Shown one piece after another: positions 8,839 through 18,346 of a DNA stretch of 64,000 bases. The stretch comes from Chitinophaga vietnamensis (lineage in GTDB: Bacteria; Bacteroidota; Bacteroidia; Chitinophagales; Chitinophagaceae), in the NCBI RefSeq assembly GCF_902167635.1, contig NZ_CABHMS010000006.1, positions 124,001 to 188,000 of the forward strand. The letters run 5' to 3'. Position numbers and translations under genes: made by a program. Under the pieces are notes generated by a model. That model had not been told where the DNA came from. It saw nothing but the letters and a program-made list of their open reading frames with translations, and did not search any database. Position 1 is the stretch's first letter. The number at the start of each line of letters is the position of its first letter.

Positions 8839-9873
8839 GTGGAACAAGAAAGAACTGAAATAAACGACCTCGGTGAATTTGGCCTGATAGACCATCTCAC
8901 CCGCAACGTAGAAATACAAAACGCCAGTACCGTATTAGGTATCGGCGATGATGCCGCCGTTATCGACCATTTCGGCAAACAAACCGTGATCAGCACCGAT
9001 ATGCTCGTGGAAGGCATCCACTTCGACCTGATGTACACGCCCCTCAAACACCTGGGCTACAAATCAGTGGTGGTGAACCTTTCAGATATCTACGCCATGA
9101 ATGCTACGCCAACGCAGATCACCGTCAGCATCGCATTCTCCAACCGCTTCTCACTGGAAGCCCTCGACGAATTTTATGAAGGCATATATGCCGCCTGCGA
9201 AAAATATGGCGTTGACCTTGTGGGCGGCGATACCAGCAACTCACAAAAAGGTCTGATCATCAGCATTACCGCTATCGGTGAAGTAACGCCCGACCAGTTC
9301 GTGAAAAGATCTACCGCCCAAAAAGGCGACCTGATCTGCGTTTCAGGCGATCTTGGCGCAGCTTATCTCGGCCTCACCCTCCTCGAAAGAGAGAAAAAGA
9401 TCTTCCTGGAAAATCCTTCTCTCTCCCCCGATCTCGAAAATCAAACCTATATCATCGGCCGCCTGCTCAAGCCGGAAGCCAGAAAAGATATCATCGACTT
9501 CCTCCACGAAAGCGAGATCGTGCCCACCGCCATGATGGACGTGAGCGATGGCCTCAGCTCCGAAGTACTCCACCTCTGCAAACAGAGCAACCTCGGCGCC
9601 GTCATCTATGAAGATAAAATTCCCGTGGCCCAGGAAAGCCGCGAAATGGCGCTCAAATTCGGTCTCGACCCCACCGCCTGCGCATTGAGCGGCGGCGAAG
9701 ACTATGAGCTGCTCTTCACCATGAAACAACAGGACTACGATAAAATCGTGCTGAATGAGCAGATCAGCGTAATCGGCTACATGGCCGATATCTCCGAAGG
9801 AGTACACATCCTCACCAAAGGAGGCAATAAGTTCAAGCTGGTTTCACAAGGCTGGAATGCCTTCAAGCAATAG
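8839..9873 (+). CDS. thiL: Thiamine-monophosphate kinase
   Basis: ATP-dependent kinase converting thiamine monophosphate to thiamine diphosphate, the last step of cofactor synthesis; 344 residues. Family motifs are GIGDDAA (Asp37, Asp38), STDMLVEGIHF (Asp54 to Phe62), NLSDIYAMNA (around Asp83) and the GGDT motif at 129-132. The start is a GTG at 8839, five bases after the preceding stop, and gives the standard N-terminus. The product is the cofactor of the ferredoxin oxidoreductase subunit encoded about 3 kb upstream, though the two genes are not in one operon. Confidence 0.94.
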   Translation: MEQERTEINDLGEFGLIDHLTRNVEIQNASTVLGIGDDAAVIDHFGKQTVISTDMLVEGIHFDLMYTPLKHLGYKSVVVNLSDIYAMNATPTQITVSIAFSNRFSLEALDEFYEGIYAACEKYGVDLVGGDTSNSQKGLIISITAIGEVTPDQFVKRSTAQKGDLICVSGDLGAAYLGLTLLEREKKIFLENPSLSPDLENQTYIIGRLLKPEARKDIIDFLHESEIVPTAMMDVSDGLSSEVLHLCKQSNLGAVIYEDKIPVAQESREMALKFGLDPTACALSGGEDYELLFTMKQQDYDKIVLNEQISVIGYMADISEGVHILTKGGNKFKLVSQGWNAFKQ

Positions 9874-9875
9874 AT

Positions 9876-9931
9876 ATTTTTTGATTTACGGATTTACGGA
9901 TTTTTTGATTTAAATCCGTAAATCAAAAAAT
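9876..9931. terminator. Convergent gene-end hairpin made of octamer repeats
   Basis: Perfect 21-base arms (9876-9896 and 9911-9931) with a 14-base loop, T-rich on plus and A-rich at the far side. The sequence is built from period-8 units (TTTTGATT, TACGGATT twice, TTTTGATT, TAAATCCG). It sits between thiL and the convergent GT39 gene and may stop transcription from both sides. Confidence 0.65.
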
Positions 9932-9938
9932 CCCTAAA

Positions 9939-11618
9939 TTATTTCTCCACGGTTACCTTTATAGTAGGACTATTATGCGTGGGTGGAAGTTCACCCGCAA
10001 ATACGCAGAATTTCAACTGATAATCACCGGGCTTGTCGGGCATCACCACTTCCAGGCTGATCAAACGCCTTACCATGGCCCTTTCCAGCGTGAGTGTGGA
10101 TTTCACCGGCGGGAACATTTCCTCTTTCTTTGTAAACCCGTATCCCAGCACCGGCTCATTTTTCCAATCGATCGGAATAGGCTGGCGATAACCGTTCTGC
10201 GGTTGCAGGAACACGTTCACATGTTCGCCCCGGTGCGCCTTTATCTTCAGCATGGCGGGTTTCAGCTGTATCAATGAATAAGAATAGTATGCCGGCATCA
10301 TATAATAGTCCCAGTTGGCACGATGGGTTTTGATACTGTCGCTTACGGGAATGCCCGCCCCTGGCTCAAATACGATCATCGCCGGTTTTCTCCATAATTC
10401 CTTCTCCGTATCCCAGAAATTATATTGGCTTCTGCGCGCATACCTCGTATTGAGGCTATACGATAATCCGCCGGTATAGAACATGTACTTTGACGGCAAC
10501 TGGTAACTGTTCAAAAACACCACTGGCTTGCCTTCCGCACGGGCGGCGATCTTCGCGGTCCACTCTTTGTTATGGTGTATCTCCGGCCTGATCTCGAACT
10601 GCGGCATGAAATCCCATATCATATATACGCGCGTTACCAGCACCAGCAATAGCGATACCGGTAAGGTGTACAATAATATTTTCTGGGAGAATCCTTTTCT
10701 CACAATAGCCTGATGTGCGAGGATCACGGCAGGCGTAAACAGCATCACCGTCCAATTGGCCTCCACCCTGCCTTTGAAGGTACTGATCATAAAAAATACC
10801 AGTACCCCGATGAGATTTACTTTCAGCGCACGCTCAAAAGTATTCTGTATCGGGCAGCGGAAAGCATAATAGAGAATGAGCCATCCCAGCAGCGGACCAA
10901 AGAGCAACAGCTGCCCCGCTAGATAATCCAGCGTGTAGCTGATATCATAGGAAGACGCGTTACGGTCTACCAGATGGTATTGCAGGGAAGGGAAACCATG
11001 CGTGTACTGCCAGTAGATATGCGGCAGGAACAGGATGGTAGTGATGATGCAGGCAATATAGAACTTGAAAACCCGCAACAGGTTGATGTTAGAGACCACC
11101 GTGAAGAACACCAGCAGCACGCCATGATATTTACTGTAAAACATCAGGGCCATGGAGATGCCCAGCAGCAGCGTATTACGCCAGTTCTGTTCAGCAAGGA
11201 AAGTGCGGTATGCCCAGAAATATAATGCGGCAAAGAAGATCAGCGGCACATCCGGTACCGCCAGGATACCGCCTATCTGCATGGCGCCCATGGAGCCGAT
11301 GATCAGGTAGAAAAGTTTATTGTCCTTCGAAGCCAGCAGCTTCGCCGTTACCCAGAGGGTGAGCGTATTCACGATCACCACGAAGAACCTTACCCCCAGC
11401 TCGTTGTGGAAGATGCTGTAACCGGCTTTGATCATCAGTGCGATTATGGGAGGATGATCGAAGTAACCCCAGTCCATATGCCGGGAGTACACCCAATAAT
11501 ACGCCTCATCATCCCAGAGCTCTGAAAAGCAGGCCTGTAGAAGGCCCAGCACCAGCCAGCCGAGCAGAAAAAGGTTTTTGTACTGATTTTTTATAAAGAA
11601 GCGCTTTATAGCATCCAT
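9939..11618 (-). CDS. GT39/ArnT-like membrane glycosyltransferase
   Basis: Polytopic membrane glycosyltransferase of the PMT_2/ArnT type, 559 residues. The first periplasmic loop carries the acidic LWDDEAYYW motif (Asp36, Asp37) and the DHPP motif typical of polyprenyl-phosphate-sugar-dependent transferases. About ten to twelve hydrophobic helices fill residues 15-350, followed by a soluble C-terminal domain of about 200 residues. It likely transfers a sugar from an undecaprenyl-phosphate donor to a lipid or protein in the periplasm; acceptor unknown. It is the last gene of the minus-strand run that starts at pcrA, 39 bases after nagA. Confidence 0.87.
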   Translation of the reverse strand: MDAIKRFFIKNQYKNLFLLGWLVLGLLQACFSELWDDEAYYWVYSRHMDWGYFDHPPIIALMIKAGYSIFHNELGVRFFVVIVNTLTLWVTAKLLASKDNKLFYLIIGSMGAMQIGGILAVPDVPLIFFAALYFWAYRTFLAEQNWRNTLLLGISMALMFYSKYHGVLLVFFTVVSNINLLRVFKFYIACIITTILFLPHIYWQYTHGFPSLQYHLVDRNASSYDISYTLDYLAGQLLLFGPLLGWLILYYAFRCPIQNTFERALKVNLIGVLVFFMISTFKGRVEANWTVMLFTPAVILAHQAIVRKGFSQKILLYTLPVSLLLVLVTRVYMIWDFMPQFEIRPEIHHNKEWTAKIAARAEGKPVVFLNSYQLPSKYMFYTGGLSYSLNTRYARRSQYNFWDTEKELWRKPAMIVFEPGAGIPVSDSIKTHRANWDYYMMPAYYSYSLIQLKPAMLKIKAHRGEHVNVFLQPQNGYRQPIPIDWKNEPVLGYGFTKKEEMFPPVKSTLTLERAMVRRLISLEVVMPDKPGDYQLKFCVFAGELPPTHNSPTIKVTVEK

Positions 11619-11657
11619 TCGTAAAACACAATGATTAATCCTGCGAAGATACTGCTA

Positions 11658-12755
11658 TTAAGAGTAAACTACTGTTTCACCGTTTTTGGGCATGACAAGA
11701 AAAACAGCTTCACAGCCGGCAGCGATGCGCCCCAGACGGTCGTCGAGGCCCAATGCCCTTGCGGGATACAGCGATGCCATACGCAATGCTTCGCGGATGC
11801 TGCACACCTCATTCTTCACACAGTTGCGCACTGCCTGCAACATGGTAAGGCAGGAGCCGGACAAAACACCCGTACCGCTTACATAGCGGTCTTTCTCCCG
11901 GATATAAATATAATGGCCTTCGTGGTTCTCTTCCACGGCATCTGTGATGAGGAAAAGACGCTGGCCCATGATCTTTTTGCTGATACGGATAGACGCAAAA
12001 TCTACGTGTATGCCATCCGCCACCACGCTGGCATATACCTGCGGGTGATCGTAAACCGCCCCTACCAGGCCAGGAGCACGGCTTTCCAGCGGCGACATAG
12101 CATTGAAAAGATGGGTAGCATGATGCACGCCTTCGTTAAACGACGTATAGGCCTGTGCGTAAGTAGCGTTGCTATGGCCAGCAAACACGGTGATGCCAGC
12201 CTCCCGCAATTGCGCTACCAGTGCGGGATCGCAGCATTCTGGCGCCAGGGTGATCATCTTCACCACATCGCTGCCGTTTTCAAGTATCCAGTCGATATCT
12301 TCTTGCGCAGGCGTGCGGATATATTGCGACAGGTGAGCGCCTTTCTTGACGGGATTGATGAAAGGCCCTTCCAGGTGCAGTCCCAGCACGCCGGGGAGGC
12401 CCTGTGCCCAGTATTCCCTTACGGCCTCTATGGCCTTCAACATAATATCGGATGAAATAGTAGCCACGGTAGGCATAAAGTAAGCGGCGCCACCGGCCTT
12501 GCTGTATTCATAAATAGCGGTGAGTGCTTCCACATCAGGATAGAGCGAAAACAGTTTGCCATTGCCGCCATAGATCTGTAAATCGATCAGCGCCGGGGCC
12601 ATGAAAGCGCCTTGCAGGTCAATTGTATCGAGGCCGGCAGGCAGTGTGGCGGCGGGCACTACATCAGTGATACGGCCCTGATCCGAGATCACGGCATGAT
12701 CTTCCAACAGCTGTTCTCCAGTGAAAACACGGGCATTTACGTACGCAGTGGGCAT
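11658..12755 (-). CDS. nagA: N-acetylglucosamine-6-phosphate deacetylase
   Basis: Metal-dependent amidohydrolase removing acetate from GlcNAc-6-phosphate, 365 residues. As in the E. coli enzyme there is no HxH after strand one (DLQIYGG). The expected residues are otherwise present: Glu129 (HLEGPF), His194 (AGHSN), His215 (THLFNAM), His250 (DGIH) and catalytic Asp272 (LITDA). No nagB or PTS gene is near, so deamination must be encoded elsewhere. It starts 11 bases after the VOC gene. It would recycle amino sugars from chitin or the cell wall. Confidence 0.95.
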   Translation of the reverse strand: MPTAYVNARVFTGEQLLEDHAVISDQGRITDVVPAATLPAGLDTIDLQGAFMAPALIDLQIYGGNGKLFSLYPDVEALTAIYEYSKAGGAAYFMPTVATISSDIMLKAIEAVREYWAQGLPGVLGLHLEGPFINPVKKGAHLSQYIRTPAQEDIDWILENGSDVVKMITLAPECCDPALVAQLREAGITVFAGHSNATYAQAYTSFNEGVHHATHLFNAMSPLESRAPGLVGAVYDHPQVYASVVADGIHVDFASIRISKKIMGQRLFLITDAVEENHEGHYIYIREKDRYVSGTGVLSGSCLTMLQAVRNCVKNEVCSIREALRMASLYPARALGLDDRLGRIAAGCEAVFLVMPKNGETVVYS

Positions 12756-12766
12756 GTCAATAAAGT

Positions 12767-13156
12767 TTAGGCGGGTACTTCGTATAACTCTAAAGGTAAT
12801 CCATCAGGATCAGCAAAAAAAGTAAATCGCTGATTTGTATACGGATCAATGCGCACAGGCTCTGTTGCTACGCCTTTGCTGTTGAGTTGTACCACGGCCT
12901 TGTCGATATCGTCGACAACAAACGCCAGGTGCCGCAGCCCGCGGGCTTCGGGCCGGCTTACACGCTCCGGAGGAGCAGGGAAGGAAAAAAGTTCTATCAC
13001 GTAATGCCCGTCCAGCGCCAGGTCCAGCTTCCAGGAGTCGCGCTCGGCGCGGTATACTTCCTGAATGATGGTCAGCCCCAATACTTCCGTATAGAACTGT
13101 TTGCTACGTTGATAATCAGAGCAGATAATAGCAATATGGTGGATCGCTTTCAGCAT
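12767..13156 (-). CDS. VOC-family metalloprotein (YaeR/glyoxalase-like)
   Basis: Vicinal-oxygen-chelate protein of 129 residues made of two beta-alpha-beta-beta-beta units. The four expected metal ligands are visible at His7, Glu55, His76 and Glu123. The C-terminal FADPDGLPLELYE motif is typical of YaeR-like members whose substrate is unknown. Its ATG overlaps the stop of the preceding omega-amidase gene by one base (TGATG), so they are translationally coupled. A glyoxalase I role is possible but not shown. Confidence 0.87.
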   Translation of the reverse strand: MLKAIHHIAIICSDYQRSKQFYTEVLGLTIIQEVYRAERDSWKLDLALDGHYVIELFSFPAPPERVSRPEARGLRHLAFVVDDIDKAVVQLNSKGVATEPVRIDPYTNQRFTFFADPDGLPLELYEVPA

Positions 13157-13953
13157 CAGCCCAGGATGGTGAACGCATCGGCGTCTTTGAGGAAAGGAAT
13201 ATTTTTTCTCACTTCATCCAGTCGCTCACGTTGAAGGGTATACGTAAAAATATCTTCGTCGTGAGATTTACGGTAGATGATTTCGCCCATAGGGTCGATG
13301 AGACTGGTTTCTCCGCTATGATAGATGTTATTGCCATCGTTGCCTACGCGGTTTACGCCGATCGCAAAGCATTGGTTTTCGATGGCGCGGGCCTGCAGCA
13401 GGGTGTTCCAGGCGGTATTCCTTCTTTCGGGCCAGTTGGCAACGTATACCAGCAGGTCGTAGGCAGGGGCGCCGGTTTCCGGCAGGATGGTATTGCGCGC
13501 CCATACCGGGAAGCGCATATCATAGCAGATGTTGAGATTTATTTTCCAGCCTTTCACCTGTGCGATCAGGCGCTTGCTGCCGGGGTGGTAGTGCTCCTGT
13601 TCGCCGGCATAGCCAAAGAGATGGCGTTTGTCGTAGGTGCCGAAAGTGCCGTTGGGCAGCATCCAGATCAGGCGGTTGAGGTATTGGCCGTTTTCTTCGA
13701 TGATCAGACTTCCGGTAAGGATGATATTCTTTTCAGCAGCTTTTTTCTTCATCCACTGAACGGCGCTGCCATCCATGGTTTCGGCGAGGCGCTCCGGCGC
13801 CATGCTGAAGCCGGTACTGAACATCTCCGGTAAAAAAACTACTTCCGTACGCTCCCCGATGCGGTCGATCTTTTCATCGAACATGCGGAGATTGGCGGCG
13901 ATATCTTCCCAATGTAATTGCGTCTGTATCAGTGTTACCTTTAAATCTGACAT
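13156..13953 (-). CDS. Nitrilase-family amidohydrolase (omega-amidase/YafV-like)
   Basis: Carbon-nitrogen hydrolase of 265 residues with the complete catalytic triad Glu43 (LPEMFSTGF), Lys109 (YDKRHLF) and Cys143 (ICYDMRFP). The FSTGF context and overall length match YafV/omega-amidase enzymes that hydrolyse 2-oxoglutaramate or 2-oxosuccinamate in metabolite repair. No signal peptide. Overlaps the following VOC gene by one base. Preceded by recX, with a 64-base gap. Confidence 0.9.
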   Translation of the reverse strand: MSDLKVTLIQTQLHWEDIAANLRMFDEKIDRIGERTEVVFLPEMFSTGFSMAPERLAETMDGSAVQWMKKKAAEKNIILTGSLIIEENGQYLNRLIWMLPNGTFGTYDKRHLFGYAGEQEHYHPGSKRLIAQVKGWKINLNICYDMRFPVWARNTILPETGAPAYDLLVYVANWPERRNTAWNTLLQARAIENQCFAIGVNRVGNDGNNIYHSGETSLIDPMGEIIYRKSHDEDIFTYTLQRERLDEVRKNIPFLKDADAFTILG

Positions 13954-14017
13954 CGTTGAAAATTGTGAAACAAATTTACAGCCTGCACCGTTAGAAACTT
14001 TTCAAATTATGTGCTGC

Positions 14018-14479
14018 TTATTCCTCATTATTTGCGATTTGTTCAAGCGCCTCCTGGATAAGCTCTTGCTCAAAGCCCCGCTGTAGCAGGTATTGGGCCG
14101 TTTTGTATTTTCTTTTGTAGGGCTGCGCCTCATGAACCGACTCATATTTCTTCGCTGCGATTTTCAGCAGGGTAGCGAAATAATCTTCTTCATCGATCTC
14201 TTCCATCCCTTTTTTGATACAATAGGCAGATACCTGTTTTTGTTTCAGCGCTGCCTGTATCTTTTTCCGGCCCCATTGCTTCATGCGGAACTTGCCGCCG
14301 GCAAAGGCTTTCGCATAGCGCTCTTCGTTGATGAAATTATCAGCTATCAACAGCGCGATGGCCTCCTCTGCTTCGGGGCCACGGATCCCCAGCTCCAGGC
14401 ATTTGTATTTCACCTCCTGGTGGCAGCGTTCCTGGTAAGCGCAGTACTGGCGCAGCTTTTCAATCGCTTGTTGCAGCAT
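14018..14479 (-). CDS. recX: RecX-type regulatory protein
   Basis: Small three-helix-repeat protein (153 residues) that modulates RecA filament growth. Recognised by the repeated helical pattern with the WGRKKIQAALKQK and the AQYLLQRGF segments typical of RecX. Only 4 bases separate its ATG from the pcrA stop codon, placing it in a DNA-repair transcription unit with the helicase. RecA itself is not in the window. Confidence 0.88.
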   Translation of the reverse strand: MLQQAIEKLRQYCAYQERCHQEVKYKCLELGIRGPEAEEAIALLIADNFINEERYAKAFAGGKFRMKQWGRKKIQAALKQKQVSAYCIKKGMEEIDEEDYFATLLKIAAKKYESVHEAQPYKRKYKTAQYLLQRGFEQELIQEALEQIANNEE

Positions 14480-14483
14480 GGCC

Positions 14484-16820
14484 TTATCTTACGATGCGCA
14501 GTTTGGCGTAGTTAAGCATGATCTTTTTCTCACCGCCGCCTTTGGGAAACACCACGGTGGCAATACGGTTGTTGGGTGCGCCTTCCATGGCAGTGATGGT
14601 GCCGAATCCGAATTTCTGGTGCTCCACTTCCATGCCTGGCGTCATTTCTGCCGGGTCATCGGGGGCGAAGCCCGGGGTAGGCACATGCGTAGAAGCCGCG
14701 GAGGATACGGGTTTGGGAGCAGGCCGGGGGTTGCTGCCCTGCGGTGGTGATGCAGGCGTTTTCTTCTGCATGCGGTCAAACATATTGCCGCCGCTGCCCC
14801 ATCCGCCGCCATTGTTGCTGCTGCCAAAGGCATTGCGTACGCTGCCGCCGCCGGCATAGCTGCGGTCGATATATTTCTCCGGCATCTCTTCGAGGAAGCG
14901 GCTGGGCTCATTCTGCACCAGGTTCCCGAAACGATAACGACTGTTGGCGTAAGTAAGCCACAGGCGCGCTTTTGCACGGGTAATGGCCACATAGAACAAA
15001 CGACGCTCTTCTTCCAGCTCTTCACGGGTATTGATAGACATACCGCTTGGGAAGAGCGTTTCCTCCAATCCTACGGTAAATACTACCGGAAATTCGAGGC
15101 CCTTTGCCGCGTGAATGGTCATCAGCTTCACCACGTCGCTGTCTTCATTGCCGCCTTGATCGGCATCGGTGAGCAGCGTGATCTGCTGCAGGTAAGAGCC
15201 GAGGCTCTTGTCCAGCAGCTCCCCTTCTTCATCGGGCGTTTCCGTAAATTCCTTGATGGAGTTGAGCAGTTCCTGCACGTTCTCATAACGGGCAAGCCCC
15301 TCCGTAGTTTTATCGTTGAAGAGCTCTTTTACAATATTGGTGGATTTACCTACCGCTACGGCCACATCGTAAGCATTGTGCCTGGTCAGCATCGCCTGGA
15401 AGCTGCGTATCATGGTCACAAAACCTTCGATCGCTTCGAGCGTGCCTCCTTTGAAACCAAACTCCCTGGCCCTTTCCAGCACTTCCCACATGGTGATGTT
15501 ATGGTCGTTGCTGAGCACCACCGTTTTTTCGATGGTGGTTTTACCGATGCCACGCACGGGATAGTTGATGATCCTTTTGAGGCTTTCCTCATCGCGGGTA
15601 TTCATCGTAATGCGCAGGTAGGCTACAAAGTCCTTGATCTCTTTACGTTGATAGAACGACAGGCCACCGAAGATGCGGTAAGGGATTGCTTTACGGCGCA
15701 GGCTTTCCTCAAAGGAGCGGCTTTGCGCATTGGTACGGTAAAGGATCACGAAATCGCGGTTATCGTAGTGATTGCGCAGTTTCTGTTCCGCGATGGTATC
15801 TGCCACAAATTTGCCCTCTTCGTTGTCGGTCATGGTGCGCACCAGTTTGATGGTATCGCCTTCGGCATTGTCGGTCCAGAGGTTCTTTTCGATCTGGCCT
15901 TTATTATGCGCGATCACTTCATTGGCAACGTTGAGAATGGATTTGGTACTGCGGTAGTTCTGTTCCAGCTTCACCACACGGGCATCGTCGTAGTCTTTTT
16001 CAAACTGCAGGATATTCTGTATGGTGGCGCCACGGAAGGAATAGATACTTTGTGCATCATCTCCCACTACGCAGATATTTTCATGCACGGCTCCCAGTAA
16101 TTTGATGATCTCGTACTGTGCAGGGTTGGTATCCTGGTACTCATCGATCATGATGTACTTGAACTTGTGTTGGTACTTATGCAGTACTTCCGGGAAACTT
16201 TTGAGCAGCACATACATTTTAAACAGGAGATCATCGAAGTCCATCGCGCCGTTCTTGAAGCAGCGTTTGGCGTACATATCATAGATCTTGCCGATAAGCG
16301 GGCGGTTGGCGCGCATATCTTCCTGTTGCACGTAGTAGTCGTGCTGGTACTCCTCGGGGCTCATCAGGCTGTTTTTAGCAGCGGAGATGCGGTTATAGAC
16401 GAAGTTGGGTTTATAATGTTTATCATCAAGATTGAGTTCATTGATGATGGTTTTGAGCACGCTCTTGGCGTCGTCGGTATCGTAGATGGTGAAATCGTTG
16501 GGATAGCCCAGTTTATGCGCTTCTGCGCGCAACAGGCGGGCAAATACGGAGTGAAAGGTACCTATGTAGAGGTTACGGGCTTCGCTGCCGCCGAGGATCT
16601 TTTCCACGCGTTCTTTCATTTCGCGTGCGGCCTTGTTGGTAAAGGTGAGCGACAAAATATTAAACGCGTCCACGCCATTGTTCATCAAATGGGCAATACG
16701 GGTGGTCAGTACTTTTGTTTTGCCGGAGCCGGCGCCTGCCACGATCATCAAAGGCCCGTTGAGATGGATCACTGCTTCCCGCTGCCGTTCGTTAAGCTCG
16801 TCTAGGTAGTTTGCCTTCAT
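14484..16820 (-). CDS. pcrA: ATP-dependent DNA helicase PcrA/UvrD
   Basis: Superfamily I 3'-5' helicase of 778 residues. Motif I is AGAGSGKT (28-35), motif Ia follows (LTFTNKAAREMK), motif II is DEYQDTN, motif III VGDDAQSIYSFRGA, motif IV QNYRST, and motif V and VI are HAAKGLEF and VAITRAK. The C-terminal tail is glycine/proline-rich and ends in a Tudor-like PcrA_UvrD domain (MEVEHQKFGFGTI). The ATG at 16820 is preferred; a GTG directly before it is also in frame. It unwinds DNA in repair and replication and heads the run with recX. Confidence 0.95.
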   Translation of the reverse strand: MKANYLDELNERQREAVIHLNGPLMIVAGAGSGKTKVLTTRIAHLMNNGVDAFNILSLTFTNKAAREMKERVEKILGGSEARNLYIGTFHSVFARLLRAEAHKLGYPNDFTIYDTDDAKSVLKTIINELNLDDKHYKPNFVYNRISAAKNSLMSPEEYQHDYYVQQEDMRANRPLIGKIYDMYAKRCFKNGAMDFDDLLFKMYVLLKSFPEVLHKYQHKFKYIMIDEYQDTNPAQYEIIKLLGAVHENICVVGDDAQSIYSFRGATIQNILQFEKDYDDARVVKLEQNYRSTKSILNVANEVIAHNKGQIEKNLWTDNAEGDTIKLVRTMTDNEEGKFVADTIAEQKLRNHYDNRDFVILYRTNAQSRSFEESLRRKAIPYRIFGGLSFYQRKEIKDFVAYLRITMNTRDEESLKRIINYPVRGIGKTTIEKTVVLSNDHNITMWEVLERAREFGFKGGTLEAIEGFVTMIRSFQAMLTRHNAYDVAVAVGKSTNIVKELFNDKTTEGLARYENVQELLNSIKEFTETPDEEGELLDKSLGSYLQQITLLTDADQGGNEDSDVVKLMTIHAAKGLEFPVVFTVGLEETLFPSGMSINTREELEEERRLFYVAITRAKARLWLTYANSRYRFGNLVQNEPSRFLEEMPEKYIDRSYAGGGSVRNAFGSSNNGGGWGSGGNMFDRMQKKTPASPPQGSNPRPAPKPVSSAASTHVPTPGFAPDDPAEMTPGMEVEHQKFGFGTITAMEGAPNNRIATVVFPKGGGEKKIMLNYAKLRIVR

Positions 16821-17023
16821 CACGAAAAATGCTGTTTATGGTATTTTTTTAGATTCCCGAAGGGTGTAAAAGTACGAAAATCGACGACGATTTACGAATT
16901 AAGAATTGATGATGCGCAGACGAGGGCCACAAACGAAGGTGCAGTAGATACTGGCAGCTCGCCGCGCGGGGTGCGGGCAAGGCAGCATGGCATCCTTGAA
17001 TATGTTTTCCTCCCGAATGTTCT

Positions 17024-17524
17024 TTAGTGCCGGGTAATACGTGTTTTCAACATTTTTCTTGCAAAGTGGATACGGCTTTTCACTGTTCCAAGCGGCTCAT
17101 CCAGGATAGCGGCGATCTCGTAATATTTGTACCCCTCGAAGTACAGCATAAAGGGTTGTTTGAAGATGATGGGCAGATTATACACGGCCATCTGCACGTC
17201 TTTCACCCGCAGGTCAGACTCTGCAAAGTTCCCCACTGCAGAAGGCTGATGGCTCAGCAGGTAATCGCCCACTGCGCTGTCCAGCAACCGGAACTGGCGG
17301 TTGCCACGGCGGTAATTGTTGATGAAGATGTTCCGCATGATCGTGTACAGCCAGGCGCGGATATTAGTGCCGGCGAGGTACTTGTCGCGGTTGGACAATG
17401 CTCTGAAAAGGGTTTCCTGGTAAAGGTCTTTGGCCGACTCAGCGTCCTTTGTCAAGGTAACGGCATAAGGCCGCAAAAAATCGGCGTTTCCCAGTAACAA
17501 ATTGTTGAATTCGGTGGATGACAT
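17024..17524 (-). CDS. ECF-type RNA polymerase sigma factor
   Basis: Sigma-70 family, region 2 plus region 4 only, 166 residues from the ATG at 17524 (MSSTEF). The reading frame continues upstream but that part looks noncoding. Region 2 is seen as DLYQETLFRAL...WLYTIMRNIFINNYRR; region 4 as QPFMLYFEGYKYYEIAAIL...GTVKSRIHFARK. No anti-sigma factor gene is adjacent, unlike FecI-type systems, so control is probably by another route. Targets are unknown. Confidence 0.9.
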   Translation of the reverse strand: MSSTEFNNLLLGNADFLRPYAVTLTKDAESAKDLYQETLFRALSNRDKYLAGTNIRAWLYTIMRNIFINNYRRGNRQFRLLDSAVGDYLLSHQPSAVGNFAESDLRVKDVQMAVYNLPIIFKQPFMLYFEGYKYYEIAAILDEPLGTVKSRIHFARKMLKTRITRH

Positions 17525-17815
17525 AACGGTTAACTTTAAAATTTTCGTAATCGGGCTACAGTGAGGGCCCTCCGGGGGACCGGGAGTAAAGATGCCTGCA
17601 GCGATGGTACTCACCGGGTACTCCGGCACCGGTGCTACTGCCTGCATACAGGAAAGACACGGATAGCGGCGGTATCAACACCTTGGTCCATGCCTTTGCC
17701 GGCGACTATCCAGGTGTTCTGGGTCTCATAAGTTTGTGTTTTAGTTTTAAAAAATCTACTTGCATATGGGGCTTGTTTAATCCACTTGGAACAGGTAAAT
17801 GACAAAAAACAATAC

Positions 17816-18346
17816 TCAGCGCTTCCGTAATCGTAATGCCAGCGAGATCAACATAATGCCTGATATTACTGCATAGAAGCCAAACATCCAGGTAAGTGTG
17901 ATGGCTGCCGCCACCGGGTTGGCGGCCAGCAGTATGCCGAACAGGACTGTCAGCAAACCGCCCAATATATACCAGCCTTCTCCAGTAATCAGCTTCCGCA
18001 GGCGGATCGCGATGATGATCTCGAACAAGCCTGCGATCATGGCCCAGAATGCTACGAGGTAGATCAATGCCGCTCCTGTAGCAAAAGGATTGTACAACGT
18101 TAGGATGCCTAATACAACACCCACCAGGCCAGATAACAGAAAGACTCCCCAGTTTTCGGTGGTCTTGCGCGCCGCAATGGCGCCTATAACAGAAAAGAGA
18201 CCTGCAATGAAAAGGTAGGCTCCCAGGAAAACAACCAATGTGGTAAAGGTAATACCCGGCCAGAAGATGGCCAATACACCCAACACGAGGGCAAAAATCC
18301 CTCTCAACAGAAAAATCCACCAGTATGCACTATAAAAATTAGGCAT
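17816..18346 (-). CDS. HdeD-family (DUF308) membrane protein
   Basis: A 176-residue protein with six predicted membrane helices arranged as three repeated hairpins, each with a glycine-rich motif such as VLGVLAIFWPG, VLGILTLYNP and LFGILLAANP. This repeat is the hallmark of the HdeD/DUF308 family. E. coli HdeD is linked to acid resistance at high cell density; function here is unproven. It stands alone between intergenic stretches of about 290 and 500 bases. Confidence 0.88.
   Translation of the reverse strand: MPNFYSAYWWIFLLRGIFALVLGVLAIFWPGITFTTLVVFLGAYLFIAGLFSVIGAIAARKTTENWGVFLLSGLVGVVLGILTLYNPFATGAALIYLVAFWAMIAGLFEIIIAIRLRKLITGEGWYILGGLLTVLFGILLAANPVAAAITLTWMFGFYAVISGIMLISLALRLRKR

Noticed and set aside
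15111-16100. 329-codon ORF opposite pcrA
   Set aside because: Shadow of helicase coding sequence; no recognisable motif.
17525-17647. Longer start for the sigma factor
   Set aside because: The upstream 41 codons are Pro/Gly-rich and not part of sigma region 2; the ATG at 17524 gives the standard N-terminus.
17706-18320. 204-codon ORF overlapping the HdeD gene on the same strand
   Set aside because: Out of frame with the HdeD family repeats, rich in Arg/His/Cys and without domain.
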